A stretch of 29,303 nt of DNA from NCBI GenBank assembly GCA_000969725.1, contig JXSR01S002603.1. One strand, given 5' to 3'. The notes below the pieces were generated by a model. The model was not told where the DNA came from and made no database searches. It worked only from the letters and a program-made list of their open reading frames with translations. Source of the stretch: Ophiothrix spiculata (lineage: Eukaryota; Echinodermata; Ophiuroidea; Amphilepidida; Ophiotrichidae). Positions 10,725 through 21,659 of the stretch are shown in pieces; positions within the stretch are counted from its first letter, which is position 1; the number at the start of each line of letters is the position of its first letter. A program made the position numbers and the translations under genes.

Positions 10725-11300
10725 GAGCTGGATGTATCTATGAGCTTATAAACTTTTTTTACTTCAAGCAAAAATTCATCTTTTTATTCGACCACATGAA
10801 CAGGTGTTTCAGTCATATGTTTGCTACTCGGTACAAAATAATCTTTTTCCAAACAGAAATGGCAAAGTTTTTCTATCCGTGCATGAATGAGTACATATTT
10901 TTATTAAAAAATTCACAAACATTACCAAATGGTTTACACTAAAATATTACAAATGTTGCAAATCTTACCACACCAAACAATACATTAAAAGAAATCCTAA
11001 AGACAGAATTGTGTGCCCGTTTATGAAAGTATTTATAAATATGTTACCCAACAACTATGTTAAGTGCAATATAAAAATTCACTAACACGTCAGCGAAATT
11101 TTATTTTGAAGTGATTTAGAGCAAAAACGAAAAAGCAATTGATTTAATAATAACCTGCATGTATTCACCCAACCAGTAAGCACTATTTTCAACAGCAAAC
11201 CCGTAGATAGAATGTCTATACAAGATTCTGAAACCATTTTAAAGATTTAAAAAAAACCCAGTTTTTTGGTCATACACGCTACTTTAAAATCGCCCTTTAA
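10725..11300. repeat. Dispersed block Y, copy 1
   Basis: Matches 14100-14650 in order: TCAAGCAAAAA, TTTTTATTCGACCA, TACTCGGTAC, CGTGCATGAATGAG, AAATATGTTACCCA and ACCTGCATGT. It is diverged by many substitutions and indels, and no reading frame is conserved. Confidence 0.7.
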
Positions 11301-11389
11301 TATTTACGAAAATTCTTGCCCTTGAAATTTACCAAGTACCCTACTATATGTAACAATCAAATAGAAGCTATACTTCAATTAACCTATTA

Positions 11390-12900
11390 AAACGAACAGA
11401 CAAACAAACACTTTTATTTGATTGATTTGTTTAATTATTAAAATAATGACACAAATTTCTCCTCAACCTTGGCAAATTATACTACCATATTTTGTCATAC
11501 AGTCTGATATTTCAAACGAAAGTCTAAGGCTTGTTCACAACATTTGCCTGAGGATAATTTATCAAATTAAAATAAATTTCGAATTGTCGATTTCGTCGAG
11601 CTATACAAATTGCGTTAACTAGGAAGGCGACGGAGCGTGCTTGACATGTGTAATATGATATATCTGAAATTTAACACTTAGTTCTTGGAAAATCTGAAAA
11701 TAAAAACATAAACTTATATGCCTTAAAAATCTGATTTGCTTGATTTATTTATGTCTAGTTTTGCTGAGTAAAAGTGGTTATATGAATTATCTCAAACAAT
11801 ATTGATACAAATATATGTCTTTTACAAATCTGCAGTACATGTAATTTGAATTCTGACGTGCTACTTCAGACAACTATCTCTTTGCATATGTCAGGTTTAA
11901 AGAGCACGTGCTCGCATACTCTATCGTTCATATCACCCATATTTATCATTTTCAGCTTACAATGTTCCAAGTTCTATTTTATTAAGTTATTTTGCCGTAA
12001 GGTTTTAGGGTAATATTAAATAAGTCAGAGATCACAATCAGCTCATGTAAAATATATTAGAATATATGAGGGGGTATCAAAAAGTTTCAAAGATCACCAA
12101 GAAGGAAAGGAGCTAAATCGATGAACTTTAGTCAGTATGATCATTCGTCTTTGTGTTCATTATGGTACAAAAATGCTGTCAATGACATGTATATTTTCTA
12201 TACAGGTGTCGATAGATGTCAACAACCAGAGAAATGAGAGTTTTATTTGTACTCAGGGGGTACATAATAATATTTTGATCCCGGCTGTATTTCTTCTTAG
12301 TGATCTTTAACACTTTTTGATATCCCCTCGTATGTCCGCGATTATTGAAGTTTGCTACAATTGCCTCACTGAATGAAACGTAGTTTTTGCATTTGAAGCT
12401 ACTTTCTTTTACCTTTTAAAAAATTGACGTAGAATATGAAGACAGTTTTACCTTTTTCATGATTAATAGCAATAGCTATTATATCAAAAATATTCACATA
12501 CAACTTTTTACCTTTGGGGAAGCTTCAAATGAAATTTGTTTTTGATAAAAGTTCCTAGTATATCGTATATTTTAAATTGTACTTTGTGCGGAATAGCAAA
12601 TAAGACAGGCATTGCCAGTTTATCAAAATACCGTCTTTAACAAAGGTAACTTGAATTCGTCTCATCCGAAGTCATAGTAATCCTATGTAAGTTGATATTC
12701 CTTTCACGTATTAAGTTGCAAAGAGCCGTGAAAACAAATCACATTCAACCGTTCTCTGAAGACAGTGGTGTCGTTTGCGGTCGTCTGTCGCACATTAGAA
12801 CGTACTGGGTGTTCGTTATGATTATAATAGTTTCGTGTTGGCAACACTTTAGAATAATCCAGGGTATTTTGAAAAAAAAATAACGTGTAATTTATGCTTT
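11390..12900. repeat. Dispersed block X, copy 2
   Basis: Carries the 11500-11770 sub-block (ATATTTCAAACGAAAGTCTA, CGTGCTTGACATGTG) and the 12600-12890 sub-block (AGACAGGCATTGCCAGTTTA, ATCCAGGGTAT), in the same order as copies 1 and 3 but with shorter spacing. Open frames at 11422-11622, 12692-12883 and 12704-13039 (minus) fall across it and are not conserved in the other copies, so I reject them as genes. Confidence 0.65.
12067..12330. mobile_element. Mariner-like MITE with TA duplication (264 bp)
   Basis: The left end TGAGGGGGTATCAAAAAGT and the right end (read on the minus strand) CGAGGGGATATCAAAAAGT form imperfect inverted repeats of about 40 bp continuing through AAAGATCAC(C/T)AAGAAG. 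TA flanks both sides (12065-12066 and 12331-12332), the expected target of Tc1/mariner elements. The interior has no transposase. It sits within block X copy 2. Confidence 0.75.
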
Positions 12901-13190
12901 TGAGTATCCTTTCAGCTGTGTATAAAACTTGTGAATATTTCACATTTAGAGGAAGATGATATGTTTTTTCTTCACAGATATGCAGAGCATGTGAAATGAC
13001 ATTTCGCGCCTTTCGAACCTTACACGAATTGCGTGTCACAAGGTCAATCTGCTGCTCAGTCTTGATATATTATATTATCTGAAACTTTTCATTTTAAAAG
13101 AAATGTAAACAAATAACCATTGGTAATTGCTATCGAAATGCTAAAGTATATGATCATGAAAAAGACAAAACTCCCTGAAAAAAGAATGAA

Positions 13191-13880
13191 NNNNNNNNNN
13201 NNNNNNNNNNNNNNNNNNNNNNNNNNNNNNNNNNNNNNNNNNNNNNNNNNNNNNNNNNNNNNNNNNNNNNNNNNNNNNNNNNNNNNNNNNNNNNNNNNNN
13301 NNNNNNNNNNNNNNNNNNNNNNNNNNNNNNNNNNNNNNNNNNNNNNNNNNNNNNNNNNNNNNNNNNNNNNNNNNNNNNNNNNNNNNNNNNNNNNNNNNNN
13401 NNNNNNNNNNNNNNNNNNNNNNNNNNNNNNNNNNNNNNNNNNNNNNNNNNNNNNNNNNNNNNNNNNNNNNNNNNNNNNNNNNNNNNNNNNNNNNNNNNNN
13501 NNNNNNNNNNNNNNNNNNNNNNNNNNNNNNNNNNNNNNNNNNNNNNNNNNNNNNNNNNNNNNNNNNNNNNNNNNNNNNNNNNNNNNNNNNNNNNNNNNNN
13601 NNNNNNNNNNNNNNNNNNNNNNNNNNNNNNNNNNNNNNNNNNNNNNNNNNNNNNNNNNNNNNNNNNNNNNNNNNNNNNNNNNNNNNNNNNNNNNNNNNNN
13701 NNNNNNNNNNNNNNNNNNNNNNNNNNNNNNNNNNNNNNNNNNNNNNNNNNNNNNNNNNNNNNNNNNNNNNNNNNNNNNNNNNNNNNNNNNNNNNNNNNNN
13801 NNNNNNNNNNNNNNNNNNNNNNNNNNNNNNNNNNNNNNNNNNNNNNNNNNNNNNNNNNNNNNNNNNNNNNNNNNNNNNNN
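13191..13880. other. Assembly gap, 690 N
   Basis: A run of N of unknown content. Bases resume in a G9 run and a GC-rich patch (13881-13912), a typical place for assembly to fail. Frames crossing this gap are artefacts. Confidence 0.98.
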
Positions 13881-14099
13881 GGGGGGGGGCGGATTCCCCC
13901 ACCCCCGGCTCTTTTAGGGTTAAGGCACGTTTTATTACAGAAACATTCAAAATTGAATCAAATATGTCTCAATTTAATTCTACTATGAATTGTACCTATC
14001 CCAGTCTCTGTCAATCATTTCAGATTAATTCTGTACATCTGAAATCAGGGAAATGTACCATATATACCGGTCCTGTATCGCATAATCCTTTTGGCTCAT

Positions 14100-14650
14100 T
14101 CCAGTGAAAACTAAACCTTTTTTGATTTCAAGCAAAAAATCAGCTTTTTTATTCGACCATATGAGCAGTTTTTTCAGCCATACATTTGTTACTCGGTACG
14201 TGAAAAGTATTTTCTAATCAGAAAGGTTGATTTGTTTTCTATTCGTGCATGAATGAGCACATGTTTTAATTCAAAAATGTCACAAACGTTACCAGACGTT
14301 ACCAAAGAAAACAATGCATTAAAAGAATTCCTGACGATAGAATTACCTACCACTTTTATGAACTATTTGTAAATATGTTACCCATCATCTGTGAAAAGCG
14401 CGATAAAAAATTCGCTAACATGTCAGAGATTTTTTACTTTTAAGTTATTTGGAGCAAAATTTTAGTGCGAGGTCACAAACGTCACCAAACGTTACATGAA
14501 CTTACATGTACTCAGTATTTTGGCAATTATTTTAATCTTAAAACACCTGCATGTCTTGATCCCACCAGTGAACACCATTATCAACAACAAAATCGTTGTT
14601 ATAATGTTTATGCAAGGTTCTGTTGCCATTTAAAAGTGAAATTTAAAAGT
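14100..14650. repeat. Dispersed block Y, copy 2
   Basis: Diverged partner of 10725-11300, with the same ordered words (TTCAAGCAAAAAATCAG, TTTTATTCGACCATATGA, TACTCGGTACG, CGTGCATGAATGAGCAC, AAATATGTTACCCATCA). No gene is seen. Confidence 0.7.
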
Positions 14651-14749
14651 GAAACGTAACTTTGGAATCACCCTTTTACGTATTTCAATTCGGTATTATG
14701 TAAAAATACAACTAGTCGTAAACCAAGTTTATGCATTCTATGCTTAACC

Positions 14750-15150
14750 ATGCCTTTCAAGAATGTGCAATCTAAGTTTGCTAACTGGAGTTTGCAAAGT
14801 GATCGTGTAATACCAACCAAAAAGGTCTTTCTGATGCTGTTCCTTATGATATCCGGGGACATTCACTGTAAACCCGGACCAAATGTTCCAATTTGTTTAC
14901 TATGTAACAGCAACACTGGAATAACAATGGACAGTATTTCCTTACTATGTTTTGAGTGAAAAGGATGGGCTCATACCAACAGTCAAAATCAAGATCAAAT
15001 CAGTAGGCCTACTAGTCCATCTTAACAGTGGAAAGTTGTGTTTTGGCAATGTCCATCATTCCCAATGTGAATCTCAAATAATCGATCAACGGTTTTGTCG
15101 TGGCCCAACTACATCAAAATTACGCTTTAAAGTCAGTGTAAATTCCTGAG
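14750..15150 (+). mobile_element. LINE ORF2 5' fragment with 2A-like motif
   Basis: The frame 14750-14959 reads ...VFLMLFLMIS then GDIHCKPGP (residues 36-44, 14855-14881), then PICLLCNSN. A hydrophobic run, a GDI(E/H)xNPGP motif and a Cys-rich PHD-like start is the layout at the N-terminus of ORF2 in some APE-type non-LTR elements (CR1-like), where NPGP acts as a 2A ribosome-skipping signal. Here the key Asn is Lys, so skipping is unlikely. The frame stops after FE; the next open frame (14952-15149) may be a shifted continuation but has no motif I can assign. No reverse transcriptase follows. Decayed fragment, assignment by recalled motifs. Confidence 0.45.
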
Positions 15151-15735
15151 ACAACCTAGCTCGTCTAACAAAGATCAATTAATGATTCCTTTTTATATTA
15201 TAGTGTACGTATTTTATTCTAGTGAAATGGTTGAACGCATCAAGTACAGACATAAATTTCAACAAAATGAAAGTTAGGTCACCTATTCTACCTATTAAAC
15301 AAATTATGATGAATAAAGAGTACATGCTCTGTTTTTTATTATTATAAGATTATCTAGTTTATCATTCAATAAGTGTGTGTTAAAAGTCTTTATCGAATAA
15401 CAAGTCTGGGAACATTTCATCAAAAACTTGTCTTATAACATTTTGGATTCATTAAGAATATTTTCCATTAACATGTCTTATCAAAACTATTAAAAAGGAG
15501 GAAAAATGTACTTAGATTTTATTTTAACACCTTAAAGAAAGTTTCCAGTGACAAACCTTATAACTAATTTTGATAAATTCTTATTCATTGTTTTGAACAT
15601 GAACCTATACCAATATTTTAAATATTAAAAAGGACTTATAGGTCGAACTGAAATATGCGTCTTTTTAAAATCGTCATTATAGAGAATATTCCATTATGTT
15701 TGTGCCTTGAGTTAACTTCTATATTTCGTTTAAAT
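15151..15735. other. AT-rich sequence without recognisable feature
   Basis: No gene or clear repeat is seen between the LINE fragment and the start of the tandem units. Confidence 0.5.
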
Positions 15736-17126
15736 TGAAATGGATGGTTAATCTTATTCAAATTAAGGAGAATTAAATATTCGAAGACTGTGTAAGATGC
15801 AATTTGATCGGTGTAATAGTACGAAAGTGTGCATATTACGCTTCGTGAATAGGTAATGTAAATGTTATGTGAGCAATCAAGTTTAAACAATTTAATTACG
15901 GTTTGTGGGCGGATATGAAACAAGTCATGCTTAGTTTTAAAATCAATTTATTGATTGCCATAGTGTCTTTAATATAATTTGATAAAACGATATAAAACGA
16001 TAAAAAGAGAAAATACAAGCGGTTTGAAATTATTGCAATCTGCGCTATATAAATATTCAGAATAATGATATTAAGAAATCAGAAGTCTGTGTGAGGTATA
16101 GCCTCTACTCAAGGGCAGCCAGAGAGCGCTCAATCGACAATATCTTCAATAATAGCAATTTTCTACTACACTACTGTACCTAGCTTTAAAACAGTGTGTT
16201 CGAGCCCTAATTTGACTTCTGAGTACCAGTTCTATTCCAGAACTGAAGTATTCAGCCCGATGATTGTGAGAGTATTATGATCTGTGACCGGGCTAGCACT
16301 CATCTTACTCATAGCCATAACAATCTCAACATATACATGTGATGACTTACCCCGAAAAGGGAGACTTTGCGACAAAACACTTTAAAGAAAATAATACGAA
16401 TTTCCAGCAGATTTTCTGTTGTAAAATTTGATCGCCTTGACAAATATCAAGAAGTTAGGTGTCATTTTAAAGATTACAAAAGGCTGTAATAGATGAAATG
16501 ATAAAATCAAAATTGATATCATCTGCAAAGTCCCCTCTTTAGGGGTGAGCCATGACATATTAATTTTTGTTTTAGTAAACACTTCCAGCAATAACCATTA
16601 TATACAAATTAATTGCAATTTTGAGGCCCGTCGTAATGCAAAATACTTTTCAAAGATTATTTACACAACATTAAGTTTCACATAACCGATTTACGTAGGC
16701 GTTAATATCCAGGTCACCTTTTGTAAAGTACCTTAAATGTGGTTGCATAATATTAAACACGTAAGGTGGTTAAGTGTAGATCATCTGACACTATTTGGTG
16801 TAAGCCGAGGGAGTAATAGAGCATGTTTCACGGAACATACGGGTGAGGTTTGTATACAATCAAATTATCCTTTCCTTTACCTCGTACTCGTTCAGAAATG
16901 GCAGATGGTTAACGACAAAAATGTATGCGTTGCATGTGATTGTAGTTTTAGAACACCCATGTTTTAGTGCCTTAACCACAGCTACCCGGAAAAAAAAAAT
17001 TAACTATATTTGTATCATGAAGAAAATAGACTGTCTGCTATTAGTGAAGTGATTTTCTCTGAAGGCCGTTGACTTAAAATGCGTTTGTTTTTGCAGGTCA
17101 AATTATAATCACTATAATACACATGT
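15736..17126. repeat. 2.3-kb tandem unit, copy A (3' truncated)
   Basis: Begins at AAATGGATGGTTAAT, as copy C does, and runs through the shared landmarks GAGGTATAGCCTCTAC, the MITE at 16341-16554, GTAAACACTTCCAGCAATAA (16574) and CACCCATGTTTTAGTGCC. It stops at ACACATGTG and joins directly to the middle of copy B. The short stretch ATCTGCTAGGAACATC seen in copies C and D is missing from A. Open frames in it are not shared by the copies. Confidence 0.85.
16341..16554. mobile_element. CCCCGAAAGGGG-ended MITE, copy in unit A
   Basis: GATGACTTACCCCGAAAAGG at the left matches, inverted, GCAAAGTCCCC...GGGGTGAGCCAT at the right. The same element sits at the same position in units B, C and D, so it was present before the units multiplied. 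Confidence 0.75.
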
Positions 17127-17373
17127 GATGACTCACCCCGAAAAGGGGGACTTTGCAACAGAACACTTTTCGAGAAACTGGTGAAAATATGTAGCAAAAA
17201 ATAAGGAAAATAATAAGATTTTCCTGCAGATTTTATGTTGTAAAATTTGATCGCCTTGATCAATATCAGCAAGTAAAGTGTCATTTAAAAGCTTAGAAAA
17301 TGCTGTAACAGATGGAATGATAAAATCAAAAATGATATCATGTGCAAAGTCCCCCCTTTCGGGGTGAGTCATC
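17127..17373. mobile_element. CCCCGAAAGGGG-ended MITE, copy in unit B (247 bp)
   Basis: The best-preserved copy: GATGACTCACCCCGAAA followed by AAGGGGGACTTTGCA at the left is repeated inverted at the right (GCAAAGTCCCCCC, then TTTCGGGGTGAGTCATC), about 30 bp. Each terminal repeat itself contains a small CCCC-GAAA-GGGG hairpin. No protein is encoded. Open frames at 17015-17284 and 17133-17372 (minus) overlap it and are not genes. Confidence 0.8.
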
Positions 17374-17855
17374 TGATATTATTTTGTTTTAAGTAAACAC
17401 TTCCAGCAATAACCATTTTATACACATTAGTTGCAATTTTGAGGCCCGTCTTAATGCAAAATACTTTTCAAAGATTTTTTACACAACATTAAGTTTCATA
17501 TAACCAATTTACGTGGACGTTAAAATCAAGGTCACCTTTTTGTAAAGTACCTTGTTACTTAAATGTGGTTGCATAATATTAAACACGTAGGGTGGTTAAG
17601 TGTAGATCATCTGACACTATTTGGTTGCAGCTGAGGGAGTAATAGAGCATGTTTCACAGAATATATGAGTTAGGTTTTTACACAATCAAATTATCATTTC
17701 CTTTACCTCGTACTAGTTCAGAAATGGCAGATGGTTAACGATAATAATGTATGCGTTGCAAGTGATTGTAGTTTTAGAACAGCCATGTTTTAGTGTCCTA
17801 ACTAACCACAGCTGCCCAAAAAAAACCTTGAATATATTTGTATCATGAGTAAAAT

Positions 17856-18089
17856 CACCTTAGTACCAAGTAAGCGAAAGAAAGCTTATCATTTACAGGG
17901 CTCCAAGATGTTTTATAAATTCAGTTTTGAATGCAGGAGGAAGACCGGAGTATCCGGAGAAAAGCCTGCAGAAGCGAGCATGGACTGAAAACCAAAATGC
18001 GCATAAAGCGCCGGGCGCTGTACTCGAACCCGTGACCTCATTGGTGCAAGGTGAGGGAACTACCGCTGCACCAACCCGCTCCTCCTTTT
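17856..18089 (-). mobile_element. tRNA-derived SINE (about 234 bp), minus strand
   Basis: Read on the minus strand, the head carries an A box (TGGTGCAGCGG, 18063-18073) and a B box (GGTTCGAGT, 18022-18030) spaced as in tRNA promoters for RNA polymerase III. The body follows with TTTTCTCCGGATACTCCGG, a block like those shared by broad animal SINE superfamilies, then a unique 3' tail to about 17856 without a long poly-A. Comparison with units A and D, which read ATCATGA(A)GAAAATA without interruption, fixes the insertion ends and suggests a short AAAT duplication. It is non-autonomous and depends on a partner LINE. It is not a functional tRNA gene. Confidence 0.8.
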
Positions 18090-19473
18090 AAATAGATTGT
18101 CTGTTATTAATGAAGCGGTTTTCTCAGGCTTTAGGACGTTGACTTTAAATGCGTATTTTCTTTAGCTGTAAAATCCACATAATGTTTTTTTATCTATAAC
18201 AAAGAATTAAAGAGCAAGTATTGGTGAAAAATGTACCTTAGATGAATACGACAAAGTCTGATATCATCCCTGCATACCGGAAATTAAAACAACGTACAGG
18301 TACATGTTGTTTTATATAAGCGGAAACAGAACACATTTGAATCGAGGCAAGAAATGCACACACAAATAAAAGTCGATTCGCCACAATCATGAATTCACTA
18401 AACGCTATCAGTCAATATGTTTTTTCAAAAATCAAAGGCAAAAATGAAGTATGTGTCATCATCAAATTGTGCCTCTAATCCGTTCCCATGTTAGAAAGTG
18501 TTTCTATACAGTATTAGTAGTACTGCCTTTTAACATTTTTATTGACCTATTCTAATACAAATCTATATATAACTGCTTAAATTGACGATTGAAGAAATTG
18601 ACGCATGTCATGAAAAAGGTCGACAAACCCTTTCTAGGCTAGCATAAACAACAATTTCCCCGCTTAGTGCATTAACAGCACATTTATCTCTGTACGTTAT
18701 ACTTGTACTCTATTCCAATTGATCAAAAATGTGCAGTAGAGAGTAAATGAAATCTATACGTCGTAAAATCTACCGCCTTTAAGTGATATCATTTAATGGT
18801 CAAGGTCAAAAGTTACGTCCATTTAAGGAAAGACCGGTGAAAACCACGAGGACGATTTCACCATTATTTCAGCGTTAACAGTTTTACACGATTCGATGAA
18901 GATTAATAATGCAGTGAGATTAAATGACCAAAGGCACATTTCATGTTACAGAACTTTTCCTAGCTCAATTGATAAACATTGAGTTTTTAAAATGGATGGT
19001 TAATTTTATTCAAATTAAGAAGAATTAGATTTTAAGACAGTATAAGATGCAATTTGATCAGCGTAGTAGTACGAAAGTGTGCTCACTACGCTTAGCGAAT
19101 AGGTAATGTAAATGTCATGTGTGCAATCAAGTTTAAACATTTTTATTACGATTTGTGGGCGGATATGAAACAAGTCATGCTTAGTTTTAAAATCCATTTA
19201 TTGATTGCCATATAGTGTTTTTTCATATAATTTGATAAAACGATATAAAATGATAAACAAATACAAGCGCTTTGAAATTATTGCAATCTGCGCTATATAA
19301 ATTATCAGAATAATGATATTAGGAAATCAGAAGTCTGTGTGAGGTATGGCCTCTACTGAAGGGCAGTCAAAGAGTGCTCAATCGACAATATCTTCAACAA
19401 TAACAGTATTCTATTACATTACTGTATCTTTGAATCAGTGTGTTCGAGCCCTAATTTGACTTCTGATCTGCTA

Positions 19474-19702
19474 CACTCTTATTTTTTTACTCTGTTGAGT
19501 ACAAATTTTCTCAACGATCACAGCTCATTGCTGTGTAAAATCTTACTCAATATTGAGTAAAATCTTACTCAACATTGAGTAAAATCTTGCTCGGTTGAGT
19601 CAATATTACTCAACGTTGGACACATCTTACTCAATGTTGAATAAAGTTTTCCCAACGTTGAGTAGGATTTTACTCAACAAGAGTAAAACGTTTTTAAGAG
19701 TG
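19474..19702. mobile_element. ACTCAAC-rich MITE, copy 2 (229 bp) with TA duplication
   Basis: Ends CACTCTTA and TAAGAGTG, flanked by TA on both sides (19472-19473, 19703-19704). Unit D is the empty site: CTGATCTGCTAGGAACATC reads straight through. Inside, TTGAGTAAAATCTTACTCAA-type words repeat many times on both strands. It is the same family as 8160-8372. TA targeting suggests a Tc1/mariner-mobilised element. Confidence 0.85.
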
Positions 19703-19847
19703 TAAGAACATCACAGAGCTTACGTACAAGTTCTATTCCAGAACTGATGTAATCTGCCCGATGATTGTGGGAGTATCATGATCTATGACCAGGCTAGCAT
19801 AAAACTCATCACGCTCATAGTCATTGTAATCTCAAAAAGATATATTG

Positions 19848-19951
19848 GATGACTTACTCCGAAAAGGAGGACTTTGCGACAGACCACTTTTCGAGAAAAC
19901 TGATGAAAATAAGTAGCAATAAATAAGGATCCCCCTTTCGGGGTGAGCCAT
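19848..19951. mobile_element. CCCCGAAAGGGG-ended MITE, shortened copy in unit C
   Basis: Both ends are present (GATGACTTACTCCGAAAAGG and CCCCCTTTCGGGGTGAGCCAT), but most of the interior found in units A, B and D is deleted. Confidence 0.75.
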
Positions 19952-21659
19952 AACATATTAACATTTTTAGTAAACACTTCCAGCAATAACCATTATGTAC
20001 AAATTAGTTGCAATTTTGAGGCCCATCGTAATGCAAAATACTTTTCAAAGATTATTTACACAACATTAAGTTTCACATAACCGATTTACGTGGGAGTTAA
20101 TATCCAGGTCACTTTTTGTAAAGTACCGTGTTACTTAAATGTGGTTGCATAATATTAAACACGTAGGTTTCAGCTGAGGAAGTAATAGAGCATGTTTCAC
20201 GGAACATTATGGGTGAGGCTTGTATATAATCAAATTATCCTTTCCTTTACCTCGTACTCTTTAAGAAATGACAGATGGTTATTTAAACGACAATAATGAA
20301 TGCAATGCATGTGATTGTAGTTTTAGAACACCCATGTTTTAGTGCCCTAACCATAGCTACACGAAAAAACCCTTGACTATATTTGTATCATAAGAAAATA
20401 GACTATCTGCTAATAATAAAGTGATTTTCTCTGAAGTCAGTTAATTTGAAAGGCGTTTTTTGATCACCCTCTTAAAAATCACTGTGTGTACACATAATGT
20501 GTAATCCAGACTTCTTTATCTGCAAAATCCATAGAAAGTTTTTTTTACCTGCATTATCTATTACAAAGAATTACAGAGTAAGTATTGGTGAAAAGAAGTA
20601 CCTTAGATGAATACGACAAAGTCTGATATCAACCCTGCATATCGGAAATTAAAACATCTTATAGGTACATGTTGTTTTATATAAGCGGAAACTGAACAAA
20701 TCTGAATCGATGCAAGAAAAGCACACACAAATAAAAGTCGATACGCCACCATCATGGATTCACTAAACGCTATCAAGCAATATCTTTTTTCGAGATCATG
20801 GCAATATAAAAATGAAGTATGTGTCATCTTTAAATTGTGCCTCCAATCCGTTCCCATGTTAGGAAGTGTTTTTGATACAGTATTAGTAGTATTGCCTTTT
20901 AACATTTTTAATGACCTATTCCTATTGCAAATCTATAACTGCTTAAATTGTCGATTGAAGAAATTGAAGCATGTCATGAAAAAGGTCGACAAACCCTTTC
21001 TAGACTAGCATAAACAACAATTTCCCCGCTTAGTGCATTAACAGCACCGAGATATGTACATGTCAGTTATCTTTTTTTTTTCATGTCAGTTATCTTTGTA
21101 CGTTATACTCTATACCAATTGATCAAAAATGTGCCGTAGAGAGTAAATGAAATCGATACGTCGTGCAATCTACCGCTTTAAGTGATATCATTTAATGGTC
21201 AGGGTCAAACGTTACGTCCTAATAAGTAAAGACCACCGACCTGATTTCACCATTATTCCAGCGTTAATCATTTTACATGATTCGATGAAAATTTAAAGAC
21301 AAAAGGCACATTTCATGCTAAATAAAGTTTCCTAGCTCAATTTATAAAAATTGAAGTTTTAAAAAGCCAAGTGTTGAAAGGATGATGTTTCCGTTGACCT
21401 GTATTCAAAATCTCTTGCTAGGATTGCAATTTCTCAAGTGGGGATTATCTATACTTATTGGACTCCAGTGAATAGAATAAGTAATGGGTTAACACAATAT
21501 TTTACTTAATTCATTGTTATGCACGGACAGAACATTTGAACTCAAGAAATGCATAATATCTTCAACATTAACAATATTCTTTTACACTACTGTACCTTTA
21601 AATGAGTGTGTTGGAGCCCTATTTTGACTTCTGATCTGCTAGGAACATCACAGAGCTTA

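Larger units (their letters stand above)
17127..18987. repeat. 2.3-kb tandem unit, copy B (5' truncated)
   Basis: Starts at the MITE end (GATGACTCACCCC) and continues through GTAAACACTTCCAGCAATAA (17393), the SINE insertion, GAATACGACAAAGTCTGATA (about 18242) and the final GATAAACATTGAGTTTTT. It then joins copy C at AAAATGGATGGTTAAT. It lacks the first 600 or so bases present in A and C. Confidence 0.85.
18988..21545. repeat. 2.3-kb tandem unit, copy C (most complete)
   Basis: The only copy with both the 5' landmark (AAATGGATGGTTAATTTTAT) and the 3' end (AAAAGCCAAGTGTTGAAAGG, about 21361). It carries a shortened MITE (19848-19951), a private 229-bp insertion (19474-19702) and a local doubling of CATGTCAGTTATCTTT (21059-21074 and 21082-21097). 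Open frames here (20603-20905 minus, 20754-21008 plus) are not conserved in copies B and D. Function unknown; it may be an unrecognised transposon or a plain segmental duplication. Confidence 0.85.

Noticed and set aside
12704-13039. 111-residue open frame, minus strand
   Set aside because: It lies across block X copy 2, and the matching regions of copies 1 and 3 do not keep the frame.
13120-13950. Open frames of 265 and 269 residues on both strands
   Set aside because: They consist almost wholly of N codons across the assembly gap and are artefacts.
14020-14046. Small hairpin ATTTCAGAT...ATCTGAAAT
   Set aside because: A 9-bp stem alone is common by chance here and no flanking structure supports an element or RNA gene.
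18015-18086. tRNA gene on the minus strand
   Set aside because: A and B boxes are present but the arms do not form a proper cloverleaf, and the sequence continues into a SINE body; it is the SINE head.
20603-21008. Overlapping open frames of 100 and 84 residues in unit C
   Set aside because: The equivalent positions in units B and D contain stops or shifts, so neither frame is conserved.
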